The notes beneath the pieces were generated by a model. It worked only from the letters and a program-made list of their open reading frames with translations, was not told the origin of the DNA and did no database searches. 64,000 nt of DNA from Prosapia bicincta (Eukaryota; Arthropoda; Insecta; Hemiptera; Cercopidae), in the NCBI GenBank assembly GCA_036971475.1, contig JBAIZL010000002.1:52887229-52951228 (forward strand). Reading direction: 5' to 3'. Positions 1 through 11,750 of this stretch are shown one piece after another (the first letter of the stretch is position 1; each line of letters starts with the position of its first letter). The translations under genes and the position numbers were made by a program.

Positions 1-1695
1 AGGCAAAAAAAATTTAAATGATCACTCGGGAGGCTTTGGAGTGTGCTGTGTCTTGTACCGTTATCGAACGTCAATGGAGATGCACGGGTGATCCTCAATG
101 GGAGTAGCAAATGATGAATTGGAGAATAATTGTGAGAAGGCAAAACAAAGCTAGAATATGAGAAATCGTTGTGTTTTGGATTGTGCTCAGTAGAATACCG
201 TCTTCAATAGTATACGGTAATGCACGGGCGTGGCTCTACGGGAGTAGAAAGAGTGAATTAGGGTAAATTGTCAGAAGACAATAAAACATTGGAAAATGAT
301 CATTTGGGTGCGTTTTAATGGTGCTGAGTCGTTTACCGTAATCGAACGTCAATCTGAATACACGGGTGAGCCTCTATGGGATTAGCAAATGATGAATTGG
401 AGTATAATTGTGACAAGGCAAAACAAAGCTAGAATATGATAAATCGTAGTGTTTTGGATTGTGCTCAGTAGAATACCGTCTTCAATAGTATACGGTAATG
501 CACGGGTGTGGCTCTACGGGAGTAGGAAAAGTGAATTAGGGTAAATTGTCAGATCACAATAAAACATTGGAAAATGATTATTTGGGTGAGTTTTAATGGT
601 GCTGAGTCGTTTACCGTAATCGAACGTCAATCTGAATACACGGGTGACCCTCTATGGGAGTAGCAAATGATGAATTGGGGGTATAATTTTGAGAAGGCAA
701 AAAAAATTAGAAAATGATCAATCGGAGTGTTTTGGAGGGTGCTGATTCCAACACCATCTACAATAATAAACGGGGATACACGGGTGTGGCTCTACGGGAG
801 TAGAAAATTGTTAAATTGGGGTAAAATTGTCAGACGGCAAATATATATATATAATGATCACTCGGGGGGTTTTAATGGTGCTGAGTCTTTTACCGTTATC
901 GAACGTCAATGGGGATATACGGGTGATCCTCTATGGGATTAGCAAATGATGAATTGGAGTATAGACCTAATTGTGAGAAGGCAAAATAAAAGCTAGAAAA
1001 AGATCATTCGTAGCGTTTTTTGAGGGTGCTGAGTCCAATACCGTCTACAATAATAATCGAGGATGCACGGGTGTTTCTCTACGAGGGTAAAAAATTGGTA
1101 AATTGCGGTAAATTCTCAGAAGGCAACAACAACAACAAAAAATAGAAAATGATCACGCTAGACGTTTTGGAGGGTGCTAAGTCCATTCCGTCATTAATAT
1201 TTTACGGGGATGCACGGGTGTGACTCTACGGAATTAGAAAAGGGATGAATTGGGGTTAAATTGTCAGAAGGGAAAAAAGAATGGAAAATGATCACTCGGG
1301 GGGTTTTATTGGTGCTGAGTCTTGTACCGTTACCGAACGTCAATGGGCATACAAGGGTGATCCTCTGTGGGAGTAGCAAATGATAAATTTAAGTTTAAAT
1401 GTGAGAAGGCAAAACAAAGCTAGAAAATGATCAATCGTAGTGTTTTGGAAGGTGCTTAGTCCAATACCGTCTTCAATATTAAACGGGGATACAAAGGTGT
1501 GCCTCTACTAGAAAAAGTATGATTTGGGGTAACATTAGCAGAAGACAAAATAACAAGAAAAAATGATCACTCGGGTGTTTTTAATGTTGTTGTCTTATAC
1601 AGTTATCGAACGTCAATGGCGATGCACGGGTCATGCTCTATGCTAGTAGCAACTGGTGAATTAGGGTAAAAATTTCAGAAGGTGAAATAAAGGTA
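1..1695 (+). repeat. Satellite array A, ~137-bp monomers in alternating dimers
   Basis: About twelve diverged monomers of ~130-140 bp run head to tail. Recurring landmarks in each are GATCACTCGG, a TTTTGGA or TTTTAATGG segment, GGTGCTGAGTC, ACCGT, a TGCACGGGTG block and CTCTAYGGGAGTAG. Two monomer types alternate: one has TCGAACGTCAATG after ACCGT, the other has TCTTCAATAGTA or TCTACAATAATAAA, giving a ~270-bp dimeric period. The array enters from the left edge and decays around 1690. Short open frames inside it are by-products of the repeat. The same family recurs inverted at 8.1-10.3 kb. Confidence 0.9.
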
Positions 1696-3404
1696 GAATA
1701 TTATGACTTGTAAAGTGAAAGATTCCATCAAATAAGATTTTATTTTGGTATTTTTATCTTTTAGAGGGAATGAACTAGTTGAAGTAAATAGATACTATCA
1801 TGGTCCCTGTCACACGATTAAATCTGATAATACTGAATGATGTGGTCATCCTTCAGAGATCGAAAATAAACATTACACAAACACGTTCATGACGGGTTCG
1901 ATCCCAGGCGCTAATTGGTCACGTGTTACAATGTGAAATTTATACCGACATTTCTCCATCTACTTTCAACATACAACCACACGGGACATCTCTTTACAAT
2001 CAGTTTCGTTTCGGCTACAATAGTACATAGTTGTCTTAGAAATTGTCACATTGATTGTTACAATTCTATTATTTGTTGTTATTTTTAATATGAATTAACG
2101 AAATGAAACTTAACAAATTTATTGTTTTTAATAAAAACAAATGTCCACAAATAAATTTAAACCCTCAATTTAAGTCATTTTGTCTATTTAGGTTAGTACA
2201 CACGGCACTGTCATATAAAAGGTATTACTCTCTTTGACGTATGTTTGGTAAAAAAGGGAGACACTTGCTAAATCTATGCCTTACGGGTCGCGTTCCTCGT
2301 GTCGGGTTCTTCCAAGTCATTGGAAAAAATTAAAATTAATAAATCCACCGCCGCTAGGTTGCTATTTTAAAATTTCCCCGCCCCATTGAAGGTGTTCAGT
2401 GCTCTGTCGAGTTTTAGAAATAGTTCTTCAGTTCTGTCAGTAAACATAGTGTCATGGTAACAAAAATACGGGAGTGCATGTAGACGATTGTATTGTGAAT
2501 CAGCAGGTTAGGTGTAGACCGGTATCCATCGATCATCTGGATTGATTACATGTTTTCAAAACCCTCAATAGATCTGCAACTAAATGAACGGTTTCATCTT
2601 TAACAATATTCAATCTAGATTTCCAGGCGTGCACTGCACGGGATAAGGGATAAAGGCTTTTTTCTTCTGAATTTCTCATTTAATTATCAGTCTTAGAATT
2701 AGTACACTAACTTCTCCTATATCCTTACTTTACGAAAATACATTTATTCTCATTTAATTTATTTTATCTCATTGAGCTTTCTGCCACAATTTTTAAATTC
2801 TATTTCTTTCGTGTTACAATCTTTTAAGAGTTTTTGCAGTTTAAGAACGATTTTGCAGAATTTTTAGACTAATACATCGAATTTTCTTCAACATTTCTTC
2901 TTCAGTGTATTAAAAAAATGAAAATTTCAATAAGTTTTTACTGCTTGTAAAAAAATGATAAAGGATAAGTAAAGGGTTGGCATAAAGTTTATTTACAGTA
3001 AGTTTTTAAAGTTAGGCCTATAGTAGAAAAACAACAAATATTGTATCACCTTTACCTCAGGTAGGTAACCAGAAAAATCTACCTATATTGTACATTGTAA
3101 ATAAAAGAAGGCTTTTATTTGGTCGAATCCCATCTAATGTTAATTTCTTGTTCACGTAGGCCCATAGAACACATCTATATTTTATAGGTTCAAACGAGTA
3201 CAAATTACCATTTTCGGATAAAAAAATTAAACATTGAAATAATAGTATTTCTGTACTTACCAAATGTAACAAAAAAACTGTTTTATTTTTCTGTGAGCAT
3301 ATGCTTTAAAAGGGTGCATATAGTATTCTAACAAGGAGTAAAAGTTTCACGAAGATATGACATTTTAGTGCCAATACCAATCAGTATAAACATTTCACCA
3401 AGAT
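1696..3404. other. Gene-free AT-rich stretch
   Basis: No convincing coding region, tRNA or tandem repeat is seen. A GGTTCGATCCC string near 1894 resembles a polymerase III B box but has no cloverleaf or A box around it. Confidence 0.5.
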
Positions 3405-3660
3405 AAGGGCAAAACATTTCAAGGATTCATGTATCATAGGTGGTTTTGTGCCAATAAAACTAGAGTGCAGTTCAGGCAGTTTAGGCAATGGTAAATATAC
3501 TTCTTTACTTCTCGATCTCTAAAGAATATAATATTATGTAAGGATATAGTTCTTCCCAATGTATATTGCATTGTAGCTAGGCATCAGGGTGAAAAACGAT
3601 TTCGGTAAGCAATGTAATACATCTATTTTATTTATCCACCATATTTGATTTGTCAGAAGT
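3405..3660 (+). repeat. Diverged inverted-repeat arm (pairs with 4975-5230)
   Basis: This segment matches the reverse complement of 4975-5230 with many substitutions and small gaps. Shared landmarks are GCAAAACATTT, ATGTATCATAGGTG, TTTAGGCAATGGTAAATAT, TATAGTTCTTCCCAATGTATATTGCA and GTAAGCAATGTAAT (the longer ones quoted here are interrupted in the partner). The two arms are ~1.3 kb apart. They could be the ends of an old DNA transposon or two insertions of one repeat. Confidence 0.7.
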
Positions 3661-4974
3661 TATTATAGGTACAATTGTGTTTGAGTAAAGACCTATGTTT
3701 TCTAAAAGTTCCTCTTTAACTACATTCATTAAATTTTCCTGGTAGTCGTTGTTGCCACGTTAAAAAATTTATTTAATTCCTCCCTTAGATATGTTCCTAA
3801 AGGATGACATTTCACCTTGATTGTGATGTTACTTTCATCAAGACAGGTTGAATGCACCTGAAAATATATCCGATAAGTTTTAAGTATATTTTAATCTTCT
3901 TCTTTAATTCTATCTTTAACCGTATCCCTCCTGGTATCTACAATTTGATTTATTATTATTACGGTGAAAAAATTTACAAATATTTTGACGAATATAGCTG
4001 AGAAACCAGTCTTCAAAAACTAGCTGTAAAATAGCGTTATGCAGAGTAACATAATGAAATTAGTCACTATGATGGTATTTCTTGTTAAAAAAAACAAGAC
4101 GTAAAAGATAATGACTGTTTTGTAGATTTTTTTTCACTTTAAAAAATCTCTCCGTTCTTCGGTCGACATGTTACATACATTTTTAAAGTTAGTATCAGAA
4201 TGATTTTAGTTAGTTCGGCTGTGTCTGATCTCAAGACAAAGTCTGCTAATACTCAATTACTTCTCAAAACTGTCTCTTTTGTTTATATATTTTACGAATC
4301 CTACCACTAGCAATACCAGTTAATAAATAACTCCTAATTACAAACTTAATATTTCAATTTGAATATTCTCTATTTTTCGTTGATAGAAAATTACTTTAGT
4401 TAAGCAACCCTAACCAAGAGCTTATAAAACGTTTTGTAGTCAATCTTTAGACGTTGATAATTCACTATACTTTAGATTTACTGAAATTTTACTGATAATC
4501 TCGTTTTATTTTTATGGTAGGCGAACAAAAAGACTATCTACGATCAAAACATTGGGCGTACTGATAAAGATTACAACGGGCATCGGCTTTTTTTTAGTTA
4601 TAATTGGCGACACTTAGTATGGTATTTATATCGTATGGTATCCCCGCAAGCAAGAATCAGTACAGTAGTCTTGGAGAGCCAAGCAACATTAATTTATGTA
4701 TGTACTGTAATCAATAAAGCTACTTATTTTGTGCATTCTTAATTATAGTATTAGGGTTCATTAGAACTCCTGTTTTTTTTCTAGTGTACAGGAAGCTATT
4801 TCCGTGTAATCCAAGTTTTCGGTAATCCGACGGTGTCTCGGTCCCATATACCTCGAATTATCCATGCACTACTGTATTTGTTTCCGTACCAATGATCACC
4901 GTACTTGAAACAGTTTTTCATGCAACTCTAAAGTGAGTGAATATCTCATAGACATTAAAGTTACTCTTGGGACT
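3661..4974. other. AT-rich spacer between the inverted-repeat arms
   Basis: No recognisable coding sequence. If 3405-5230 is one transposon, this would be its worn interior. Confidence 0.45.
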
Positions 4975-5230
4975 AGAATATCGAGGATAAACATAATAGA
5001 TTTATTACATTGCTTACCGAAAACGTTTTGATTCCTAGCTACACTGCAATATACATTGGGAAGAACTATATCCTGACATATAATCTTCAGAGCTGTAGAA
5101 ATAAAGAATTTTAAATATTTACCATTGCTTAAACCACCTGAACTGCTCTCTAGTTTATTTGACATATTAACACCTATGATACATGTATCCTTAAATAAGT
5201 ACTTAAAATGTTTTGCTCTTATGGTCATAG
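4975..5230 (-). repeat. Diverged inverted-repeat arm (pairs with 3405-3660)
   Basis: Reverse-complement partner of 3405-3660. A 129-codon open frame on the minus strand (4896-5285) overlaps it. Part of that frame (around SSGGLSNGKYLKFF and VLPNVYCSVARNQ) reads like protein, and the other arm keeps a decayed version of the same words, so the repeat may derive from a coding region. I do not recognise the family. Confidence 0.6.
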
Positions 5231-5343
5231 AATGTGTGTATATATCCACGTGTTCTATCTTTGTTACACTATTTATATTTTTCAAACTATTTTTAAATAT
5301 TTTGGATGAAAAAATATATATATAATGTTATTATTGATAAAAA

Positions 5344-5700
5344 TTATGTTGTATGGCCTATAAATAACGCTAGTTCTTTAATACCTAGGTCATTCATTTG
5401 GAAGAGTTGAGATATTGTTGCCAAGTGTTTCATTAGAGTCCTCGATGTAAGTACTTCAGGAATTTGTAAACATGCTATTTTAGCATGCTTTCGTAAAACT
5501 TTATAAACAATTATGGGGTTACTGGTATTTGTGTTTGCAAACACGCAAGTGTTATCGTCAAGAACGGAATTATTTCTTGAACTTATTAGCATATAAATAT
5601 AAAATAATAATATGAAAAAAATCTCATAAAAATTGACCCTCGGTAGTTTTTGAGACTGTACCACTCCCCTTATATTACATCTGTCAATTCCTTTGAACAT
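5344..5700 (-). pseudogene. Relic resembling a tyrosine-recombinase C-terminal domain
   Basis: The minus-strand open frame is 118 codons. Its first ~65 residues are hydrophobic and look non-coding in origin. From about residue 67 it reads VLRKHAKIACLQIPEVLTS, then TLMKHLATISQLFQMND, then ELALFIGHTT and a stop. The pattern L-T-S-x-x-L-R-K-H-x-A-T-x-S-Q ... L-A-x-F-x-G-H is one I associate with a transposon-derived family that has a tyrosine-recombinase-like C-terminus in fish and invertebrates; the closing G-H matches the LGH box of that superfamily. The arginine expected before K-H is methionine here and the frame ends just after G-H-T-T, so it is a truncated, probably dead fragment. The match is from memory of the family pattern, not a search. 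Confidence 0.5.
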
Positions 5701-5734
5701 AACTGTTGTTTCGCTGGAAAGGACATACAGCTGT

Positions 5735-8040
5735 GGATTCGCGACCTTATCTTGGAGAGAACTATGCTAAGTATTTACAGACACAATTGTAATATGTAAA
5801 CATAAACAGCCGACACTCCAAAAGCCATTCTGTTGTGTTTGTTTACTTGATGGCACACCAAACTTATCTTAATGTTCCGGTCAATGCATCTCAAACTCTT
5901 CCCTTGGGGCTCTTAGATGCTATAGGATCGATTAAGTGTTTATTTTTTTAACTTAACTTGCTTTTCAAATTAATTGACGTAGCATCTCTATCCGATTTTA
6001 ATAATCTAAAAGTGACTATTTGCTGTATATTGTTACAATTTGGTAACATTGCAAACATGTTAACACTAGTCTGCAACACATGTATTAACAGATATAACAC
6101 TTAATATGGCCTACGCCATATATATTCACTAAATGTTAATACCAATGTATTCAAAAAACATATTAATAAAATAAAACATAGACTACCAGCGGTTAAAGTC
6201 GAAGATATAAACAAATGTTTCCGTCTTTATACGACCATTTTGACGTTGGGAGAATACCATACATTTACGTTTACACCGTATGTAAATGAGAGAAAGGGAT
6301 GGAAAAGATAGAATGCGTAAAGTCAGTTTTTCGGGCCTTCGTACACGAGAGTACTTGTGGAGTGCGAGCCTTTATCTTTGTTTGGCTTGGACCTATGTTT
6401 GTTTACACCAGACAGCCTGATATCGTAATATAAACTGACAACACTCGCACAGATGTCATTTAGGTTCTTGTATACAATATAGAGATTAACGATGGATGAT
6501 TCAGTATTTATTAACTACTATTTCAACTACCTTCCTGCAATTTCTGCCACAATACTTCTGCCGTTGTAGCTCACAGGCACGAAATGTCTAAGTGTGATTT
6601 ATTGTGTGGTTTAACAATTTATCTGGCATTTACTTTATAGAAATTGTTTTTGAATATTCTGATTGCCTGTGCCTAGTAGGGTAAACGTAGTTTTATGAGA
6701 TCAGTTATATAATATTTACTAATTGAAAACTGTAGTAAATAAAACCTACAGATTTTAGCCCAGTTTAGTTAAAAAGACTTATAATCGCACGATAATTAAC
6801 ATACACTAATTATTTCTTGTTCACTGATTGTACACACTTAACTGTATATACAAGATATCATTTGACACATTATAAGCTTTATTTATGGAAACTGGCATTA
6901 GAAATAATAACTCAATTTTGACAGCAGTATTTACACAGCGGCTCAGAACATTCTAGACATATTGGCTGTACAAAGACATCTTACAAAGTGTAACTAGTCT
7001 TTCTATTTTTTGTTGCTGGACAAATTCTACATTGCTTAAAACAATTTATCTATACAAATAGAAAAATTTGTAAATTTCTGGAGGTTGCAGTTTTTTGAAA
7101 TCATTTTCATCGTCTGATGCACTTCGTTGAGAGTCGGTATCATGATCGAAAAAGTACCGAAGAGGAGTAATTTCGCTCATGATACCGAATTTCAGATCAA
7201 CCATCCTTCTTTTAGAAGAACCCTGACCTTTTGCTCAACTACTTCTTCACTCTGTTGCACAATTCCCCTATTCTCTTTGATGCCTTCTAAAAGTTGGTCA
7301 TTAGATACAGCACCTGAATCACTGTCTTCTTCGGCTAATGCTGATGATCAGGCACGATGACGGTAGTTAAAGGTTTAGCTTGGAATTTGTAGTTATTGGC
7401 ATAATAGGTTTTCTGGATATATAAGCTGATAAAGATAAGTCGATGAAATGATGTGTGTCAACAAATTCTCTTTGTCGTTTATTCTAAGTTGTATGAAGGT
7501 TGAACAAATATAAGGTCTACTTATTTATATTTTTTTTTAATTTACGGTTATAGTAGAATTTTTTTTATTTACGGATGGTTCAAAAGTCATTCCGCTGCCC
7601 CCGCTAACGATACCATCCTTTTTAAAAGAACAAAAGAAAATAACACGAAAAGAGATGAAAATTAATTACCCGAATTAGATATCTAAATAGTCTAAGTAAA
7701 ATTGGAAAGAAAATATATGACAATTAGGTAGACAAAATACATTTAAAAAAAAATTAAATAAAAAATTTAATTTTTATAAAATTATCAATTTGAGACAAAC
7801 GGTTAACTTTTTAAGTTGAATCTTTCAAGCACACAGTCTTTAAAATTCTTAAAGCACATGGACAGGCTGCATTGAAAGACTGCTTCAAATTATAAAGATT
7901 AGTTTGACAGACATGACGTAAACAAACGTGCTAGAACTGCTATCTGAGTGCCGCCTGTTTATGTTTTCATATCACAAACATTTCTGTAAATAGTTGTAGC
8001 ATAACTTCTGTCCAAGACAAGGTCGCGAACCCGACTCTTT
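5735..8040. mobile_element. Probable old TIR element, ~2.3 kb
   Basis: Segment 5735-5900 is an imperfect reverse complement of 7870-8040. Shared blocks are GGTCGCGAA, CCAAGAYAAGGTCGCG, CTGTTTATGTTT, TCTGTAAATA and GTAAACAAAC. This is the layout of terminal inverted repeats around a ~2-kb interior. The interior has no intact gene. On the minus strand around 7060-7200 a short stretch reads SASDDENDFKKLQPPE, acidic and protein-like, which may be a leftover exon of the element's own gene. I cannot assign a superfamily, and no clear target duplication is visible. Confidence 0.45.
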
Positions 8041-8079
8041 CTGTAGGTAATGTTGCATAGTTGGAAACATGCCAATTTC

Positions 8080-10345
8080 GAGCGATTTATTGTCAATGGG
8101 ATATATACCCCAAATCACCCCTTGGTGATTCCTGACGAATCACCACCCCGTACATCCCCGACAAATTTTGATGAGAAGGGACTAGGACCTTCGAAAATCT
8201 TCGAATGCGCATTTTTGGACAATATTTTAGATTCTGACAAGTTTTACCTCAATTCACCCACAGCGACATCCGCAGTCCCTTCCCGGATTGTGCATGGCCA
8301 ACTTCGGTGCTAGGATTAGACTCAGCATTATTAAAAACCCCGAGTGATCATTTTATAACGATCTCTTGGCCTCTGATCTTTTTACCCCAATTCTCCCTTT
8401 GCTACTCCCGTAGAGCCCACACCCGTCCAGCCCTGGTGTCTTTCGATGACGGTATTGAATTCAGCATCCTCAAAAGTCCTAAGGCAGTTATTTATCTGAA
8501 AATTTCACCCCAAATTATCCCTTTGGTTCTTGTGTAGAACCATCGCAGTACATATCCGGCGACGTCATTCAATTCAGCCTCCTCAAAAACCCCCGAGTGG
8601 TAAACTTCAAGTAAATTTTTGACTTTTGATATTTTTACCCCAAAACATCCCTTTGGCACTCACGTAGAGTCACATACGTCCATCCCCGGTGACTTTCGAG
8701 GACGCCATTGAGTTCAGCACGCCCATCTAGATGACGTCATTGAATTTAGCATCCTCAGAAACCCCCGAACGGCTTTTCCCCACGATTCTTAGGCACCTGA
8801 CATTTTGACCCTAATTCAACCTCTTTGGTGCATGGGTTTAGCCTCACCAGTACATCCCCGGAGACTTTCGATGACGGCATTGAATTCAGCATCCTCAAAA
8901 ACCTAAGAGCGGATATTTTCCTGGGATTTTTTGGCTTGTGACATTTTCACCCCAATTCACACCTTTGGTACTCGCGTGGAACCACACCAATGCATAGCCG
9001 GTGACGGCATTGAATTCCGCCTCATCATAATTCCCCGAGTTGTTATTTTATAGTAATTTTTTGACTTTTGACATTTCTACCCCAAATCATTCCTTTGGCA
9101 CTCACGTAGAGTATCATCTGTCCATCCCCGGTGACTTTCGATGGCGGAATTGAATTCAGCATCCTCAAAAACCCCCGAGTGGTTATGTTCCAGCGATTTT
9201 TTGACTTTTGACTTTTTCACCTCAATTTACCCCTTTGGTACTCGCGTGGAACCACATCAGTGTATCCCCGGCGACTTTCGGTGACGACATTAAATTCCGC
9301 CTTACCAAAAACACCCGAGTGAATATTTTCTACTTATTTTTTGACGTTTGACTTTTTTACCCCAAATCATCCCTTTGGTACTTACGTAGAGTCACATCCG
9401 GTCCATCCCCGGTGACTCTAGATAACGCAATTGAATTTAGCATCCCCAAAAACCCCCGAACGGTAATTATCCCGCGATTCTTAGGCATCTGACATTTTTA
9501 CCCTAATTCAACCCCTTTGGTACATGGGTTTAGCCTCACAAGTACATCCCCGGAGACTTCCGATGACGGCATTGAATTCAGCATCCTCGAAAACCCCCGA
9601 GCGGATATTTTTCAGCGATTTTCTGACTTCTGACATTCTCACCCCAATTCACCCCTTTGGTACTCTCGTGGAACCACACCAATGCATTCCCGGTGACATT
9701 CGGTGACGGCATTGAATTCCGCTTCATCAAAATTCCCCGAGTTGTTATTTTCTAGTAAGTTTTTGACTTTTGACATTTCTACCCCAAATCATCCCTTTGG
9801 CACTCACGTAGAATATCATCTGTCCATCCCCGGTGACTTTCGATGGCGGAATTGAATTCAGCATCCTCAAAAACCCCCCGAGTGGTTATGTTCCAGAGAT
9901 GTTTTAACTTTTGACTTTTTCACCCCAATTCACCCTTTTGGTACTCGCGTAGAACCACATCAGTGCATCCCCGGCGACTTTCGGTGACGACATTGAATTC
10001 CGCCTTACCAAAAACCCCCAGAGTGGTTATTTTCTAGTTATTTTATGACTTTTGACTTTTTTACCCCAAATCATCCCTTTGGTACTTACGTAGAGTTACA
10101 TCCGGTTCATCCCCGGAGACTCTAGATGACGCCATTGAATTTAGCATCCTCAAAAATCCCCAGAACGGTCAATATCCCGCGACACTTAGGCATCTGACAT
10201 TTTTACCCTAATTCAACCCCTATGGTACATGAGTTTAGCCTCACCAGTACATCCCCGGAGACTTTTGATGACGGCATTGAATTCAGCATACTCAAAAACC
10301 CCCGAGTGGTCACTTTCCAACGATTCTTCGTCCAATTCAAATATA
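8080..10345 (-). repeat. Satellite array B, inverted relative to array A, ~700-bp higher-order unit
   Basis: About sixteen monomers of ~140 bp carry landmarks ACCCCAATTCACCC, TTTGGTACTCGCGT, GAACCACA, CATCCCCGGTGACTTTCG, GACGGCATTGAATTC, AGCATCCTC and AAAAACCCCCGAGTGG. These are reverse complements of the landmarks of array A, so both arrays belong to one family in opposite orientations. Variant monomers repeat in a fixed order of five: for example the TTGAATTTAGC type with CCGAACGG recurs near 8740, 9433 and 10138, a spacing of ~700 bp. The left end (8080-8300) is the most decayed. Several small open frames here are repeat by-products. Confidence 0.9.
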
Positions 10346-10780
10346 TACATTACGTAGTACGATTGATATCTATGTGGATGCCAGCAATGTTGCCAAGTTT
10401 GTGGCTGCCATAATGTTAGGGAATGGTTGAAATATACAGTAAATTTATATACATGAAGCGACCACGCTGCCCCTGGCGGAAATTTTACGAACTTGTGATA
10501 TACAAATCCCGTTCACTCTGCTATCAATACGAGTACCGTTTGGTTATTACAAATTATTTTTTAAAAATGCAGAACGACCATAGAACTTCCAAATACAGTA
10601 TAACTCCAATAAAACACTTCTTTTTACACTTATTGACATCATTTTTATTTCGATTATTGTCAAAGGGTGTTACATTATCATGGATTACTATGTGGCAGCC
10701 GTATACGGCTGCCACAAGTACCCGGCTGCCAGTTTGAATGCAAAATGACCAATGTATGGTCTCCGTATTGTTAGCAGGCT
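10346..10780. other. Spacer after satellite array B
   Basis: A 104-codon plus-strand open frame (10423-10737) runs through here, but its composition is not protein-like and I see no family. TGGCTGCC motifs occur near 10402, 10708 and 10725. Confidence 0.4.
10691..10716. repeat. Perfect 26-bp palindrome
   Basis: The half-site is TGTGGCAGCCGTA followed immediately by its reverse complement. It could extrude as a small cruciform or be the fused end of a short element. No function can be assigned. Confidence 0.8.
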
Positions 10781-10781
10781 G

Positions 10782-10835
<54 letters not shown>

Positions 10836-10848
10836 TGTGTGTGTGTGT
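10781..10848. repeat. Compound microsatellite (TA)n-(TG)n
   Basis: A run of TA dinucleotides passes directly into TG dinucleotides with one ATG interruption. Confidence 0.98.
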
Positions 10849-11404
10849 TAGGAGGTCCTAAATACACCTACCGGGGCTATTACATTGTACTACATTCAGT
10901 ATATGAGTCAGAACTAGGACATTAGAATACTCTCTTTTCATTAGAAAAACCTTAAAAATAGGACGAATTATATTATTTTTATAGAGCTATTATAAATAAC
11001 AGTTATTACAATCACAAATGTAAAAAAGATAGCATTCATAATCACACTAAGTACTAGTTTATTGAAACTTATCTTTTTGGCGTCATGTCGCCTTCATTAG
11101 AGATGCTTTAAAAACTGAAATTAGAGTATTTGAATAAACTAGTGTTCCATATAAATTTCAGTGTTATGTGTTAGGTCTTTCTTCTGGTGAGTTCTTCATT
11201 ATAGCTAAGCTGTAATTACCAAAAATTGGCATATATTTTTTTTTCAATAGATCAACCTCTCATGGGTTACCATAACATGTCTAGTGCTTATTGTTAGCTA
11301 AATTTATCTTAAACATTGCAAAATGTAATTTAAAGTTGTACATTTAATCTAATCCAATATTTTGGCAAACAATTATGATCAACAATTTTGGTATTTTACT
11401 TTTC
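10849..11404. other. AT-rich stretch containing one decayed hammerhead-like hairpin
   Basis: No coding region is seen. The only structured item is at 11053-11143. Confidence 0.5.
11053..11143 (-). other. Decayed hammerhead-like inverted-repeat element
   Basis: The ends ACTAGTTTATT and AATAAACTAGT form an inverted pair. On the minus strand the middle reads CTAATGA, then a GGCG/CGCC hairpin, then an A-run. That is the hammerhead order CUGANGA - stem II - GAAA, but with an essential G replaced in the first box and the G of GAAA lost. The GGCGACAT string is shared with the better hammerhead at 23.0 kb. It is likely an inactive relative. Confidence 0.35.
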
Positions 11405-11750
11405 TTACAGTGATCTTATCCTTACGATTTTACAGCTTGTTTCATTTTGGTAATTTACACTTGTGCTAATAACAGCCATTCAAGTTTGTCCATTACAGTA
11501 AACTCTAACGGCTTTGCAGCAAAGTTTCAGAGAGCAAACACATTGAAGGCCAGAGTGAAATTTATAACTAAGCAAATAAACGTCAATGTATCTTGGTAGA
11601 GTCAGTACATATAGGTTGTTTTGCAATTATATTCAACTGTTTTAGATTTGTTATTCTCTTGTTCGAAGATATTGTTGGCAATCCTATAATTAAATAAAAC
11701 TAAGTTGCCAAAGCAGATGTTTTAACAAGAAAATATACTTTAACAATTTA
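11405..11750 (+). repeat. Dispersed repeat, copy 1 (partner at 20570)
   Basis: Matches 20570-20910 in the same orientation at roughly 80 percent by eye. Shared runs include ACAGTGATCTTAT, AAGTTTGTCCAT, ACAGTAAACTC, TTGCAGCAAAGTTTCA, AAATTTATAACTA and AAGCAGATGTTTTA. No coding sequence is seen in either copy. The family is unknown. Confidence 0.8.

Noticed and set aside
1894..1904. GGTTCGATCCC, resembling a tRNA or SINE B box
   Set aside because: No A box at the right distance and no cloverleaf can be folded around it.
8050..10413. Several 60-90 codon frames on the plus strand
   Set aside because: They lie within the satellite array and shift with its monomers.
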